Below are positions 33,716 to 43,380 of a stretch of 49,882 nt of DNA, one piece after another. The stretch is from a virus. The translations under genes were made by a program, and so were the position numbers. Numbering within the stretch: position 1 is the stretch's first letter; each line of letters opens with the position of its first letter. The stretch covers positions 1 through 49,882 of the IMG/VR virus record IMGVR_UViG_3300032086_002497; one strand, given 5' to 3'. The notes under the pieces are model-generated. The model made no database searches and was not told the origin of the DNA. It saw only the letters and a program-made list of their open reading frames with translations.

Positions 33716-33748
33716 ACCTTTTTATTTCGTTAATTATGCTAAATTAAG

Positions 33749-34090
33749 TTAGTTTAAATACACTGTCCCGCTTGTTGACCCCGAAAATGTCAAGGTTACT
33801 TGGCTGCTTGAGTCGTATGTGATGTTTGGATATATAATTGTTCCAGAGGAATTTACGACACTTACAGCGGGTTTTTTATTTAGAGAATGAGTTACAACCC
33901 ATGTGTCTGATGGAGACACTTGCTCAAACACTTGGTGCTTGTCACTGCCCATAGCCGCCTTGCGAGCGGTAATGCTGTTCTTTTCAGTACCCCTTTTTAC
34001 AGTAATCTTATTACTTGGGGTCTTTTGAGTTACCGTGATTTTGTTACCATCACCACCAGCATTTTTTACAGATACATTTATAGACGCCAT
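33749..34090 (-). CDS. Small appendage/head-fibre protein (113 aa)
   Basis: A basic N-terminal half (NKITVTQKTPSNKITVKRG) and a C-terminal beta domain with THSLNKKPAVSVVNSSGTII and YDSSSQVTLTFSGSTSGT. The latter is a widespread module of phage fibre, neck-appendage or decoration proteins. It probably joins or decorates fibres. Its ATG shares one base with the stop of the preceding 124-residue gene, so the two are likely co-expressed. Confidence 0.65.
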   Translation of the reverse strand: MASINVSVKNAGGDGNKITVTQKTPSNKITVKRGTEKNSITARKAAMGSDKHQVFEQVSPSDTWVVTHSLNKKPAVSVVNSSGTIIYPNITYDSSSQVTLTFSGSTSGTVYLN

Positions 34091-34464
34091 TACTCTGTTA
34101 CATCATCAATAATTACAAAATCTCCAGCAAACCAAGTACTTACATTGCTTGGAGTTTCTGAAGAGTTAGTGGCTTGTAAATCATATACATAAACGCCAGG
34201 ACTAACATTCATGTCTGAAGCCGCTTTTGTAATTGTTAAAACGCCAGCAGAGGTTTTCGTAAAGTTGCTATCACCCTCGGTAAAAGACAATACGGTACTA
34301 CTGCTGTTCGCTCTTTTACGAACATCTATCTCAAATGAGTAGTTGCTTGATAAATCAATAGCCTCCCCATCCTCGTCTGTAACGGTAAGTTCCAACTTAA
34401 AACTGTCGTTCTTCCGACAAGTAATGTCCAGCCTTGACGCTAAATCTAAATTTACTGATGCCAT
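34090..34464 (-). CDS. Small beta-rich structural protein (124 aa)
   Basis: LDITCRKNDSFKLELTVTDE then DGEAIDLSSNYSFEIDVRKR, followed by GVYVYDLQATNSSE, resembles the N-terminal beta-sandwich domain of baseplate upper and fibre-attachment proteins (BppU-N-like). It is the first gene after the terminator at 34498-34531 and likely links fibres to the head or neck. Family assignment is by pattern only. Confidence 0.6.
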   Translation of the reverse strand: MASVNLDLASRLDITCRKNDSFKLELTVTDEDGEAIDLSSNYSFEIDVRKRANSSSTVLSFTEGDSNFTKTSAGVLTITKAASDMNVSPGVYVYDLQATNSSETPSNVSTWFAGDFVIIDDVTE

Positions 34465-34497
34465 ACTACAAAACTAACTTAATCCCTTAATACATAT

Positions 34498-34531
34498 AAA
34501 AAAGTTGGGGTCAACTTTCGCCAACCCCAAC
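34498..34531 (-). terminator. Rho-independent terminator after the 273-aa head protein gene
   Basis: On the minus strand GTTGGGG (34531-34525) pairs with CCCCAAC (34510-34504) with further pairing inside, followed by TTTTTT (34503-34498). It separates the head genes from the appendage genes. Confidence 0.75.
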
Positions 34532-34571
34532 CAACCAACGGAACCACCAAACAAACACTAATACATAGCGT

Positions 34572-35393
34572 TTACTTTAAGGCTGTCTTCAGTGCCTTCA
34601 GCACCTCGCCACCATGTTCGCTCTCTACCAGATGCGCTACAAGAGAATCCTCTTTCTTGGTTCCACGCGCAACGGTACAAATTTGTTCTTGGCTATCCGA
34701 CCATTTCCAGGTATTGCTCGCTCCATCAAAGGTAATCACTCGTGCAGTCTTCGCTCTACTAATTAGGGCATAGATTGCATTCTGCTTATTCTTACTGCGG
34801 CGAACAAACTCTTCTGGATGAGACTCTGCATATTCTTCTACTTTATCTCGAAGAACAATCAAGTCTTGGTCTTCTTGCCAGCCCATCATAGCAACGAAGT
34901 TGCGGACATCAGCGGCACCCATTTCTGCTGCAAGGTTTAGTGCTTGACGCTTCGTGCTACGGCCTTTACGGCGAGAGTCAGATTCTTTCTTCAAGTCAAC
35001 ACGATAGAACAATGCCGGTATAGTCTCGTCTCGCTTTGGATTTGAGGCGTTGTAGTTACACAACTCCATAAATTCATAAGCCTCTGCATCACGGACTGCA
35101 CCACCCTGGAGGACAATCGTACCCATGTTTTGTTTTTCAAACCATAATGTACGATAGGCTGGGCCTTCTGCTCCAATAGAAGCAATCATTGCAATATCTA
35201 CAAACTCTGACTTGTTTTCATCCCATATTCTATCTCTGTTAGGCACATTTTGAGAACATGGAACTTTTGTTTTTGATGGGTCTTTAGGGTTAATCTTAAC
35301 TCCTAATAATCGGTAAGTTGCCGATTCCCCTCTTTTGAGTGCGACTGGTTTTGTTTTCTTGTCAATCGCATTTACTTCGTTATAAACTTTCAT
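34572..35393 (-). CDS. Hypothetical protein downstream of the capsid gene (273 aa)
   Basis: The N-terminal half is beta-rich (ESATYRLLGVKI, YRTLWFEKQNMGTIVLQGG). The C-terminal half is helical and basic, with SRRKGRSTKRQALNLAAEM and RSKNKQNAIYALISRAKTAR. I do not recognise the family. Position between two terminators and just after the major capsid gene suggests a separately dosed head or DNA-associated protein. The basic middle could bind nucleic acid. Confidence 0.6.
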   Translation of the reverse strand: MKVYNEVNAIDKKTKPVALKRGESATYRLLGVKINPKDPSKTKVPCSQNVPNRDRIWDENKSEFVDIAMIASIGAEGPAYRTLWFEKQNMGTIVLQGGAVRDAEAYEFMELCNYNASNPKRDETIPALFYRVDLKKESDSRRKGRSTKRQALNLAAEMGAADVRNFVAMMGWQEDQDLIVLRDKVEEYAESHPEEFVRRSKNKQNAIYALISRAKTARVITFDGASNTWKWSDSQEQICTVARGTKKEDSLVAHLVESEHGGEVLKALKTALK

Positions 35394-35427
35394 AACTAAT
35401 TAATTACTGTTTGTGGTGGTGGTTATT

Positions 35428-35464
35428 AAAAAGGGTTGGAAGGGGCAAGCCCCCTCCGTCCCTA
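35428..35464 (-). terminator. Rho-independent terminator after the major capsid gene
   Basis: On the minus strand GGAGGGG pairs with CCCCTTCC (one bulge) around GCTTG, extended by outer GGG/CCC, then TTTTTAATAA. It sits 19 nt after the capsid stop. Confidence 0.7.
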
Positions 35465-35482
35465 TTGGATTAAATCCTATGT

Positions 35483-36856
35483 TTAGGCAGTGTACATGTC
35501 CATAGCGATGAACTGCTCAACACCCAATACTTCAAGTCCTTGTACAGACTCGTAGTGGCACTCAAGTACTGAACGCTCGTCAGTTGGAGTAGGCGCAAGA
35601 CCACCCAACATGATTTCACGATACTTGAGGTCAGTACCATTACCAGCCATGTAACGAACACGCATACGGTCTAAAGACTCACCAGAACCAGAGGCTTTGA
35701 TTTTGTCGTTAGGTATAAAGTAAGCGAAGTCCTCAAGACCAGCAGAACCAGTGAAGTTAACCACTTGCTTGTGGTCAATCATTGGCAAGTACTTCTTCAT
35801 GTAAGTACGACCGTAAAGTTTGAACTTGTCAATTCCCAAATCCAACTCTTTACCACTAACATCGAAACGCGCACCAGTGAAACCAGCAGTCGTCAAGTTG
35901 TTTAGCATGTTGTCGATTTGAACCTCTCCTTCAGTTCCGGTGAATAGCAAGTATTCTTGCGGAGCGCGAGTTTGGTTCAAAGTCTTCGTCAACGAAGCCC
36001 AGTCTGAAACAGCCAAAGCAGCAGAGTTAGTAATCTTACGACCACTTGTGCTTACGATGCTGTGGTGCAAACCTTGTGTAGTTTGTACTGGGTTTCCTTC
36101 TCCGTCTTGCAAGTCTCCGTAAGAAGCGTCAGTGAACTTGTCATCAGACTTCTGACCGTACATCATTGCAAAAGCGATGTCTGAACGGAAACGAGTCAAC
36201 GCTTCGTGCTGTCCTTTCAAGAAGTAGTAAGGCTGACCTTTGAACTCAAATTCAATCTTTGAAGCGTTCTGGATGTCAGTGATAACATACTTTTCTTTAA
36301 AGATTTGAACTTGGTTTGATTGCTTCGTAGGAGTCAACTTACGAGCAGAAGGTGATTTAGAACCTTCACCAGCAGCGTTAGAGAACGCAACTACTTTTAC
36401 ACCGTTAAGGTCAGTAGCAGAAGCATACAAATCAGAACCTACGCTCTTGATTTCCAAGTTTGCACTGCTAATATCCTTAACATAACCTACATTCCCGTTA
36501 GGGAACATCAACAAGTCACCTTTACGAACTTCTTCAGTAGAAGGAGCAGAAGCAAGTGCCAATGTGAAATCACGCTTTGCAGTACCGCCAGAACCAGCAC
36601 CGATGCTTGATTCAACAGTTACAGCAGAAGATGATGCAGTTGTTACTGCGCCTTCATAGATTTCACTATTCACAAAAGTGTGATATTCGGGTACAGCAGT
36701 TTCAATACTACGACCCATCAATTCCATTACATCCAAGAAAGAGTACTCCTCGTTTGTAACATTCAATAAGCGGTTTAAGATTTCGCGCTGGTCAAGAAAA
36801 GACACAGACGAAACATAACTCTTATTTACCGCGTTTAGACCTCCAAATGCAGCCAT
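35483..36856 (-). CDS. Major capsid protein, HK97-fold (457 aa)
   Basis: Size, position and composition fit a podophage major capsid protein: after terminase, portal and a scaffold-like gene, and followed by a strong terminator, as expected for a highly expressed gene. It contains strands typical of the E-loop and P-domain (NSEIYEGAVTTASSSAVTVE; KYVITDIQNASKIEFEFKGQ) and an A-domain-like end with EIMLGGLAPTPTDERSVLEC. Codon use is biased toward a few common codons compared with neighbours, consistent with high expression. Specific fold confirmation needs structure prediction. Confidence 0.85.
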   Translation of the reverse strand: MAAFGGLNAVNKSYVSSVSFLDQREILNRLLNVTNEEYSFLDVMELMGRSIETAVPEYHTFVNSEIYEGAVTTASSSAVTVESSIGAGSGGTAKRDFTLALASAPSTEEVRKGDLLMFPNGNVGYVKDISSANLEIKSVGSDLYASATDLNGVKVVAFSNAAGEGSKSPSARKLTPTKQSNQVQIFKEKYVITDIQNASKIEFEFKGQPYYFLKGQHEALTRFRSDIAFAMMYGQKSDDKFTDASYGDLQDGEGNPVQTTQGLHHSIVSTSGRKITNSAALAVSDWASLTKTLNQTRAPQEYLLFTGTEGEVQIDNMLNNLTTAGFTGARFDVSGKELDLGIDKFKLYGRTYMKKYLPMIDHKQVVNFTGSAGLEDFAYFIPNDKIKASGSGESLDRMRVRYMAGNGTDLKYREIMLGGLAPTPTDERSVLECHYESVQGLEVLGVEQFIAMDMYTA

Positions 36857-36891
36857 TTTAAATTAAGTTTTTTGCCTTTCGGCGTTAATGA

Positions 36892-38088
36892 TTATCTCCC
36901 CAAAGCATTCAATGCGGCTCTCAAGAAGTCTTCATTACTGTCGCCAGTTGAAGACGATGAACCTCGTTGTGGTCGGGAAGGATTTTTAATTTCCTTTACC
37001 ACCTCTTTACCACCCAGAGTCTTGCCATGGTTGATAAGACTACGCTCAAACACACCGGGATTTGAAGCATAATTCAAAACACGATACCATTTATCATAGT
37101 CTATCTGGCCATCTTCCGACTGAAAGAGTTGGAAAAATTTTGTGTTGTCGATTGTCATTTCAACAACGGCGTCCGTGTTGTCAACCTCATATGCAAAAGG
37201 TTCGCCGTTATAATTAATAACCACTCTCTGGTTATCAAGTAACTCCTTTGTTGTAGGATGGCTTTGTACACTCTGCGTCCACTGTTGACGGGCTTGTTCA
37301 GCCTCGGCTTGAGTTTGTGCAGAATTGTCCTCTCGCTGTGGAATTGCGAACTTGGACTGGTCTTCAATGAGGGACTGACGCTTGCGTGACGCTTCTGACT
37401 TCAGAAGTTCCTTACCAAGTTCAATCTCATCTTCACCATATCGGTTCTCATCCAACTGGTATTTTTGGATGACCTCACGGTCAAATAAACGCTCAAAGTT
37501 CTTGTCTGACATCTCCGGGTATTGCTTTCTCATATCGTATCTCACGACATCAAGGTCACTCATCGAAGTGTAGTCAACGCTTTTCGCTTCTAAATACGGG
37601 GTGACATCTCCCGTAGACTTATAATAATCTATGAGTCCTTGCAAGAACTCGTCATATTCTTCTACTTGTGGTTGGGCTGATTGGCTTTGCTCAAGTTGTG
37701 CTTTAAGTTCCTCTACCTGGTCATACAAAATGTCATGTGCATCAATGAGTTCGTCAGCACTGCTATACACATTGTTAGTATAGTTGCCGATAAATTCAGA
37801 TGCCGACTGCATCTCTTCTTCAGAGTACTCCCCATAAGATTCTGTATAAGAGGTCTCGTCATAATCTTGAGAATCAACTTCTTGAGCAACTTCAGAGTCA
37901 GCAATGTCAGCCTCATCATTAAAGGATTCTTGCTGGTAATCTTGCTGAACACCCGATTCCTGGGTTGTCTCGCTTGAGACTTGCGTCTCTTCTTGATTCA
38001 CTGTAGGGGACTCGTCCGTTGGAGTAGGGCTGTTGTCCTCCAGGGGTTGGCCCCCCACCGTGATGTCCGATAAACTAATGTCTTCCAT
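36892..38088 (-). CDS. Scaffold-like protein (398 aa)
   Basis: The N-terminal 130 residues are very acidic and disordered (rich in Glu, Gln, Ser and Asp, with repeated SQDYDETSYTESYGEYSEEE-type segments). The rest is helical with charged coiled-coil stretches (QAEAEQARQQWTQSV). The C-terminus is basic and Ser/Arg-rich (NPSRPQRGSSSSTGDSNEDF). This is the usual build of internal scaffolding proteins that drive procapsid assembly, and it sits between portal and capsid genes. No protease motif is visible. Confidence 0.75.
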   Translation of the reverse strand: MEDISLSDITVGGQPLEDNSPTPTDESPTVNQEETQVSSETTQESGVQQDYQQESFNDEADIADSEVAQEVDSQDYDETSYTESYGEYSEEEMQSASEFIGNYTNNVYSSADELIDAHDILYDQVEELKAQLEQSQSAQPQVEEYDEFLQGLIDYYKSTGDVTPYLEAKSVDYTSMSDLDVVRYDMRKQYPEMSDKNFERLFDREVIQKYQLDENRYGEDEIELGKELLKSEASRKRQSLIEDQSKFAIPQREDNSAQTQAEAEQARQQWTQSVQSHPTTKELLDNQRVVINYNGEPFAYEVDNTDAVVEMTIDNTKFFQLFQSEDGQIDYDKWYRVLNYASNPGVFERSLINHGKTLGGKEVVKEIKNPSRPQRGSSSSTGDSNEDFLRAALNALGR

Positions 38089-38117
38089 AATTGTTTGTGG
38101 TTGTTGTGTTGGCTAAA

Positions 38118-40478
38118 TTATTGTAACATATTGGCGTCTTGAGCATTTTGAGGGGTAGGTTGTGGTGCTTGTGGTTGCGCCTCCTCTTGTGCGGCGGCCA
38201 TCTGCTGTTGTTGCATATCCTCTCTACTTATTTGAACACCTTGCTGTACGCCCATAGCAGAGTATTTTGCGGACAACTCAAGTTCTTTCAACTTCATGTC
38301 GTACTCAAACTTCTGTTGTGCTAACTTACTGCTTACCTCACCTTTAACTTGCTCCAGTTGAGCCTTGGCTTGTGCTTCTAATTCAACAGTTTTTTGCTTG
38401 GCTTGTTCTGCCGCCATCGCAGACTGCTGCTGAACCTGGGCGTTCATTTGTTGCTGGCGCATAGCCTTGACCTCTAACTCCTCCTTGCGGCGGCGTATTT
38501 TATATGCCAAGATTTGCTGGGCAACTTTTAGGTTATCTGTATTCTCAATCAAGATAGCATCTTCCATCTCAATCAACCCTTGCTGGAGATTTGCTTGCAT
38601 AAACGCTAATAGTCGCGCACGGGACTCGTCATCCGGCTTATCTTCTAATCGCATGCCAAACTCGTAATTTGATAAGTCACTGCTGGTACTAAAGAACTCC
38701 ATAGTTCCGGAGCCAAGTGCCTTTCTATAACCCTCAATATTACCCCCTTTTTGGATAACATCTTGAACACGAAGAACAATAGAGCGACACAAATTCTCAA
38801 GAAGATTGCGCTCTGCATCATGAATGTTACCAAGGGAGTTGTTTGTACTTTCCGCTGCAAGTTTTGCTGTTGTCGTAAGCGCACGAGCATCCGGGGTGCT
38901 ACCATCAGTAAATTCATTAAGACCCGTGATGTCACGAATCATCTGGATGTTTTGCTGAATAATAGAGAAGTATGAAGATACATCAGAACCAATACCGTTC
39001 TGCAATTCCTCGATAGGGCGGTAGTTTGTCGGTCGTCCTTGAATGTCCACCTTACGATATACCAAGACACCCTTCTTATTAAACAAGTCAATCACCTCCA
39101 TAGGCGTCAACTGATTACCGTTTGCACCAAGGGGGATATCCTCTAATGCACCCATTTCAATCATGATACCCTTTGGACGGGCCTCTGCAATGGCTTGCTG
39201 TAATCGGTAGTATGCAATTTGAATATTATCAGCAATAGGAATTAATTGCTCCATAATACCAAGACAGCGCATATTGTGGAAGTCTGGAGAATACAAGTGG
39301 TACGACATATCTGTTTCCATCAGTCGCCCCTTCTCTCGCTTCATGTCTGTAGCCAAGCCGTAATCAAACATGTGATTAGTGCCTACAATCCACTTCGCAC
39401 AGTACACAACCTTATACTCGGTCTTATCGTAACTGTTTTTACCGCGCTCCTTATAGTCGTCACCAACCTTTGTGTACACCATATTCCCACGGCGGTCTGT
39501 ACGGCGTTCGTGCTTCATGGTATTGGTAGAGTAAAACTCAATGTCCATCACCTGGATTTTGTTGTCATCGTAAGCACGGCTGTATGGAGTATTGATAGGC
39601 ATGGCAGATGTACCTTGACCAGATAGCCCACGCGATTTACTTCCTATTTCCTCATATGCCGTTTCAGCCAACTGATTACCAGCCATTGCTTTGATGTCAG
39701 AAATCGTCAACTCAAGAATCTCGCCGACATGTTGCTTATCAGAAAAGTCATTTTTCTCACATGTGCTGATAATCACTTGTGCTGGATTGACTCGGCGTAC
39801 ACGAACGGCATTATTACTGTCAATGTACTCTTTAATGATTCCAACACCATCGTCAAATAAGTCTTCTAATATCCTACGACGCACCTCGTCCCAATCGTTT
39901 TGGTACAACACCAAGTCAATGGCTTGCTCCATTTCAATAGATGCTTGGTGCTTATAGGTGTAGCGCGCTTGCATTTCAAGTTCCTCTAAATCTTGAGGCT
40001 CGTCTGGACGCCTGCCCAAGCCAAACAAGTTAGGTAAATCCGGGTCTTCTTTTGCAAGACCGGTTCGTAAAAACAAGCGTTCCTTTAGCGTCTTAAAGTA
40101 ATTGTCTTTGTCGTCACGGGCCAAAGCGTCAATAGGAGTGGCTACAATATTGTAGTCGGACTTCGCAAGTTTATTCAGCGCAATGCGGCGGAACTTGGGA
40201 ATGATAGGGAGTACCGACCAGTCAATGTTTAGCCAACTTTCATTGTCATCACTGGTAACGCCAAGTACTGGCTTATATTTGTTGATGGGCTGATTGCCCA
40301 TTGCATATTCTTTTGTTCGGTGGTGCTTCCATCGTGCTTGGTAAAAACTCTGTGCGTTAATACCATTATACTCGTGCCACGCGGCTTTACAGTATTGTAG
40401 AATCCAATCTCTACCCTTCTCATCATTAGATACAAGGTGAGATGGATAGTTATTTGGACCGTGACTTTTATAACTCAT
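38118..40478 (-). CDS. Portal protein (786 aa)
   Basis: A large podophage-type portal. The N-terminus has a W/Y-rich stretch (ILQYCKAAWHEYNGINAQSF). The middle has the family-typical helix DITGLNEFTDGSTPDARALTT followed by KLAAESTNNSLGNI, which I know from portals of Bacteroidota podophages. From about residue 640 comes a long Gln/Ala/Glu coiled coil and a Gln/Pro tail, a probable barrel or crown region. It forms the dodecameric DNA entry ring. Overlaps TerL by 4 nt. Confidence 0.85.
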   Translation of the reverse strand: MSYKSHGPNNYPSHLVSNDEKGRDWILQYCKAAWHEYNGINAQSFYQARWKHHRTKEYAMGNQPINKYKPVLGVTSDDNESWLNIDWSVLPIIPKFRRIALNKLAKSDYNIVATPIDALARDDKDNYFKTLKERLFLRTGLAKEDPDLPNLFGLGRRPDEPQDLEELEMQARYTYKHQASIEMEQAIDLVLYQNDWDEVRRRILEDLFDDGVGIIKEYIDSNNAVRVRRVNPAQVIISTCEKNDFSDKQHVGEILELTISDIKAMAGNQLAETAYEEIGSKSRGLSGQGTSAMPINTPYSRAYDDNKIQVMDIEFYSTNTMKHERRTDRRGNMVYTKVGDDYKERGKNSYDKTEYKVVYCAKWIVGTNHMFDYGLATDMKREKGRLMETDMSYHLYSPDFHNMRCLGIMEQLIPIADNIQIAYYRLQQAIAEARPKGIMIEMGALEDIPLGANGNQLTPMEVIDLFNKKGVLVYRKVDIQGRPTNYRPIEELQNGIGSDVSSYFSIIQQNIQMIRDITGLNEFTDGSTPDARALTTTAKLAAESTNNSLGNIHDAERNLLENLCRSIVLRVQDVIQKGGNIEGYRKALGSGTMEFFSTSSDLSNYEFGMRLEDKPDDESRARLLAFMQANLQQGLIEMEDAILIENTDNLKVAQQILAYKIRRRKEELEVKAMRQQQMNAQVQQQSAMAAEQAKQKTVELEAQAKAQLEQVKGEVSSKLAQQKFEYDMKLKELELSAKYSAMGVQQGVQISREDMQQQQMAAAQEEAQPQAPQPTPQNAQDANMLQ

Positions 40479-42481
40479 CCTATCTTGTGTTTCCTAAACA
40501 TAGACCCAACATCTATAAGTTTTGATTTCCGTATAACAGCATCCTTCAATAACCCCCTATCGGCAATCAAAGTGTAGCCGGCAGCCATGGCCGCATCAAA
40601 CTTGGTCGTGTTGTTAATGTCAAAATTAAGCCAATCCTCCAGTAACTCCTTAAAAATAACCCTATCAATATGATTGACAATGTAATCTTCTGTAACTTCT
40701 GCAATTTGCTGGTGTGTTTTTTGGCTACCAGAGATACCTGGCTTTGGGCTTCCAGGTAGATACATAAGAAAAGCACCGTATCCGCGCTCTTCAAAATAGT
40801 GCTGTATACCAATCTTATTGTCCTCAAACAACATTTGACAGCCATAGTATACACACATCTTCAACATATCCTCGTAGAATATCTTTGCGGTAGGTGGGCG
40901 ATGTATGTATTGACAAATAAACGCGTTGTTTTGGTGAGATGCTGTAGCATCATACTTTGCAAAAACATATGCAGCACCGTCAGAGCGGCGGTAGTCTACA
41001 GTAATGTTATGGTCAAAGGGGTCACACCCCGCGACAAACTTCAGCATGTTTAGCGGATACTTTTTAGTGGCCCTGGTCTCAACCTTATTGCTATGTTCCT
41101 CATTATCAAACACATAGTTTACCAGAAACTTACCGTTCGCCCTGGGAACAAACTTAACTTTAGTATCTCGCTCACCACCTACCCACTCAAAATTACCAGC
41201 GGTGACCAGGTTATCTTGCCAGGAAACATAGTCCAGCCTATCATTCAGTTTCACGGCATCATATAAACATCGGTCAGCATCAATCCTAAATGCTTCCTCC
41301 GGTGTCATCGGGAACTTTCTTATGAAACTTGATAGTTGACGCTGGTCACTTCGTAGTGCGTCTCGCTCATTGAGGAGGTACATTGTTGCCCCTTCCACAT
41401 TACACTGCCCGTACTCGTTGTACTCCAGCGACTCTTGGGCCGGGGTGAAGTATCTATAAAGACCACTTTTAGTTCTTCCATTTTCATTCTTTTTATTTTG
41501 GTCACTATAATCCCATAGCATTCTATAGGTATCCATTTGACCCTCAATCTCCTCTACCGTTGAGGTCAACAGTGCCTTGCCTATAACCTTACCATCAACA
41601 TCAAGACAGAATTTATGAGCATCCCAACGCTCCATGATATCTACCTCGACCGTCTTAAACACCTCATCCTGGACAAAACGCTTTAGTTTATAGCCATCAT
41701 AAGCATATACATCTGACGATTTAAAATCAATTGTTGATTCAAGTTCCTGGCTACTAAACTCCTCCATCGCCTGGCGACCCTTCTTAACAGTCTTGAAAAA
41801 CCTCAACTCACTGGTAGGGTTTACACCTTTTGCGGTATCAAACACCGGGCGGAAAAAATCTGGCAGTTTTCTAAACGGGCTTACTACCGCTTCACGAAAC
41901 ACCTTCTTTGCATCGGTATTTGTCTTGCTTTGTATACCACCGTTTGAACGGCGCATACGGCTAATCCCCTCTAACAAAAATGCACCAGCCTTAAATGTTT
42001 TACCAGCACGGCGGCGGGTAACATTAAGCATGCCGTAGCAATTAGGGTCTTGCATACAATATTCCAGGAAGTAAAACTCCTTGCGGTCTGGCTCACGAAA
42101 GTTTGGTAAACCAATATCTATCTGGTAGTAGTTTAAAAAGTAATAGTGCAGACCCGTAATGTATGTCGGCTCACCATTATTCATGAACCACACACCATTC
42201 ATTCTACGACCCCACTCTCTTCTGCGGATAGTCTCTAACTCTGGATTGAAGTATTCCGGGTCATCTTGCTGACGCTGCATCTCTGCACGGCGTTTCTTTT
42301 GCCAATCTACGGGAAGTTCTACCGGCTCCCAGTATTGGTCTTTTTTTCTCGCCGACCTTTGTATGATGTCAACCTCTTCTATCTCTCCAGAGAAATGGTT
42401 GTACACATATCCCACTGGTGGTACCCAGCAGTCCAAGCCTTGAACGGTTTCCTTTTTGTATCCCTTTCTTTTTTTAAACAT
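40475..42481 (-). CDS. terL: Terminase large subunit (668 aa)
   Basis: ATPase and nuclease motifs are visible in order: Walker A-like TRRRAGKT (K161), a VQDEV segment near 280 as candidate Walker B, then the RNase H-like nuclease with D487 in VAGCDPFDHN, D554 in LFEDNKIG and D629 in FDAAMAAG. It packages DNA into the procapsid and cuts it. The adjacent portal and the gene upstream at 42474-43079 fit the standard packaging cluster. The protein is larger than lambda-type TerL, like other Bacteroidota podophage terminases. Confidence 0.9.
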   Translation of the reverse strand: MFKKRKGYKKETVQGLDCWVPPVGYVYNHFSGEIEEVDIIQRSARKKDQYWEPVELPVDWQKKRRAEMQRQQDDPEYFNPELETIRRREWGRRMNGVWFMNNGEPTYITGLHYYFLNYYQIDIGLPNFREPDRKEFYFLEYCMQDPNCYGMLNVTRRRAGKTFKAGAFLLEGISRMRRSNGGIQSKTNTDAKKVFREAVVSPFRKLPDFFRPVFDTAKGVNPTSELRFFKTVKKGRQAMEEFSSQELESTIDFKSSDVYAYDGYKLKRFVQDEVFKTVEVDIMERWDAHKFCLDVDGKVIGKALLTSTVEEIEGQMDTYRMLWDYSDQNKKNENGRTKSGLYRYFTPAQESLEYNEYGQCNVEGATMYLLNERDALRSDQRQLSSFIRKFPMTPEEAFRIDADRCLYDAVKLNDRLDYVSWQDNLVTAGNFEWVGGERDTKVKFVPRANGKFLVNYVFDNEEHSNKVETRATKKYPLNMLKFVAGCDPFDHNITVDYRRSDGAAYVFAKYDATASHQNNAFICQYIHRPPTAKIFYEDMLKMCVYYGCQMLFEDNKIGIQHYFEERGYGAFLMYLPGSPKPGISGSQKTHQQIAEVTEDYIVNHIDRVIFKELLEDWLNFDINNTTKFDAAMAAGYTLIADRGLLKDAVIRKSKLIDVGSMFRKHKIG

Positions 42482-43079
42482 CTGATAATGTCTCTGGACT
42501 TATCGACCCTCTGGCCGTAATAGTTTTTACCAAGTCTTCATCACCGGCATACATCTTCAAGTAGTATTTTTCAAGTCGAGCGTTGATGTTGTCCAGGTCT
42601 TCCATAATCTTACCTTTAATCTGCAACGCTTGTAACAAATCCTTGTCTCTGTCTGCCTCTACATTCCTCAACAACTTGCGCTGGTACTCGTAAAATGTTT
42701 CCTCATTTGATACTATCATTGACCATATCCGGTTATTAACGAAGCGTAAGAAGTCATCTATTAGCACTATCACCCCTTTATTCTTTAGGCCTATTAATGC
42801 CCCCGCTTTATTTTTGGACTGTTCATCCTCCATGGAAAAACCGGCGAGGATGGCCGACTGTTCTTTTCTTCTTTGCATGTCTGGGAAAAACTCTTTCAGC
42901 GGAGAGTTGGGGTCATAGAGATAACATATATATTTGATTATCTTGTTCTTATCTGGGTCGTTGTACTTAACAAAAGACTCTATTAAAGAAAGCCTCGGCA
43001 CTTTTTTAACGAGGTCTCCCTTCACATTGTGAATAGGAAAAGTTAAAACATTAAAATCTGAATCCGTAAAAAGTTTCAT
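42474..43079 (-). CDS. Putative small terminase or packaging-associated protein (201 aa)
   Basis: Start chosen at 43079 (MKLFTDSDFNVLTF), just behind a promoter. A longer in-frame extension to 43226 would run antisense into the start of the divergent gene at 43093. The protein is helical and charged; the C-terminal part (NEETFYEYQRKLLRNVEADRD onward) looks like a coiled coil as in TerS oligomers. No clear HTH is visible. It overlaps terL by 8 nt. The function is inferred from position. Confidence 0.6.
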   Translation of the reverse strand: MKLFTDSDFNVLTFPIHNVKGDLVKKVPRLSLIESFVKYNDPDKNKIIKYICYLYDPNSPLKEFFPDMQRRKEQSAILAGFSMEDEQSKNKAGALIGLKNKGVIVLIDDFLRFVNNRIWSMIVSNEETFYEYQRKLLRNVEADRDKDLLQALQIKGKIMEDLDNINARLEKYYLKMYAGDEDLVKTITARGSISPETLSDV

Positions 43080-43092
43080 AGTTGGTGGTTGT

Positions 43093-43380
43093 ATGGCAAA
43101 AGTAGAGCGTTTACCAAGTGGCAAGTTAAAATATCGTGGGGAATTATTTCCTGGATATAATAAACCAAAACGCGCCCCAAAAGGTAGTAAAAAGAAATAT
43201 AGGGTACTTGCAAAACAAGGTGACAAAATTCGTATTGTTCAGTTTGGAGCGAGAGGATACTCTGACTTCAAGCAACACAAAGACCCAAAAAGACGAGCCA
43301 ACTTCAAAGCGAGACACAACTGCTCTACGGCAAAAAATAAACTAACTGCCCGCTATTGGGCATGTAACTATAATTGGTAA
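43093..43380 (+). CDS. Conserved small basic phage protein (95 aa)
   Basis: KKKYRVLAKQGDKIRIVQFG, then SDFKQHKDPKRRANFKARHN, then a Cys and TARYWACNYNW at the C-terminus. This belongs to a family I recognise from many phages and some giant viruses, whose molecular role is not established (possibly virion or nucleic-acid binding). His, Cys and paired Arg are conserved-looking and could bind metal or DNA. It starts only 13 nt from the divergent packaging operon and leads the second plus-strand block. Confidence 0.8.
   Translation: MAKVERLPSGKLKYRGELFPGYNKPKRAPKGSKKKYRVLAKQGDKIRIVQFGARGYSDFKQHKDPKRRANFKARHNCSTAKNKLTARYWACNYNW
43097..43124 (-). promoter_or_regulatory. Bacteroidota-type promoter for the packaging/structural operon
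   Basis: On the minus strand: TTG (43124-43122), a 17-nt spacer, TACTTTTG (43104-43097), a full TANNTTTG match, about 18 nt before the ATG at 43079. The promoter lies within the first codons of the divergent plus-strand gene. Confidence 0.6.

Noticed and set aside
36874-36883. Small GCC/GGC hairpin next to TTTTTT upstream of the capsid gene
   Set aside because: The stem is only 3 bp and the T-run lies on the wrong side for a terminator in either useful direction.
43080-43226. Longer N-terminus for the putative small terminase gene
   Set aside because: The extension would run antisense through the start of a well supported divergent gene and past its own likely promoter.
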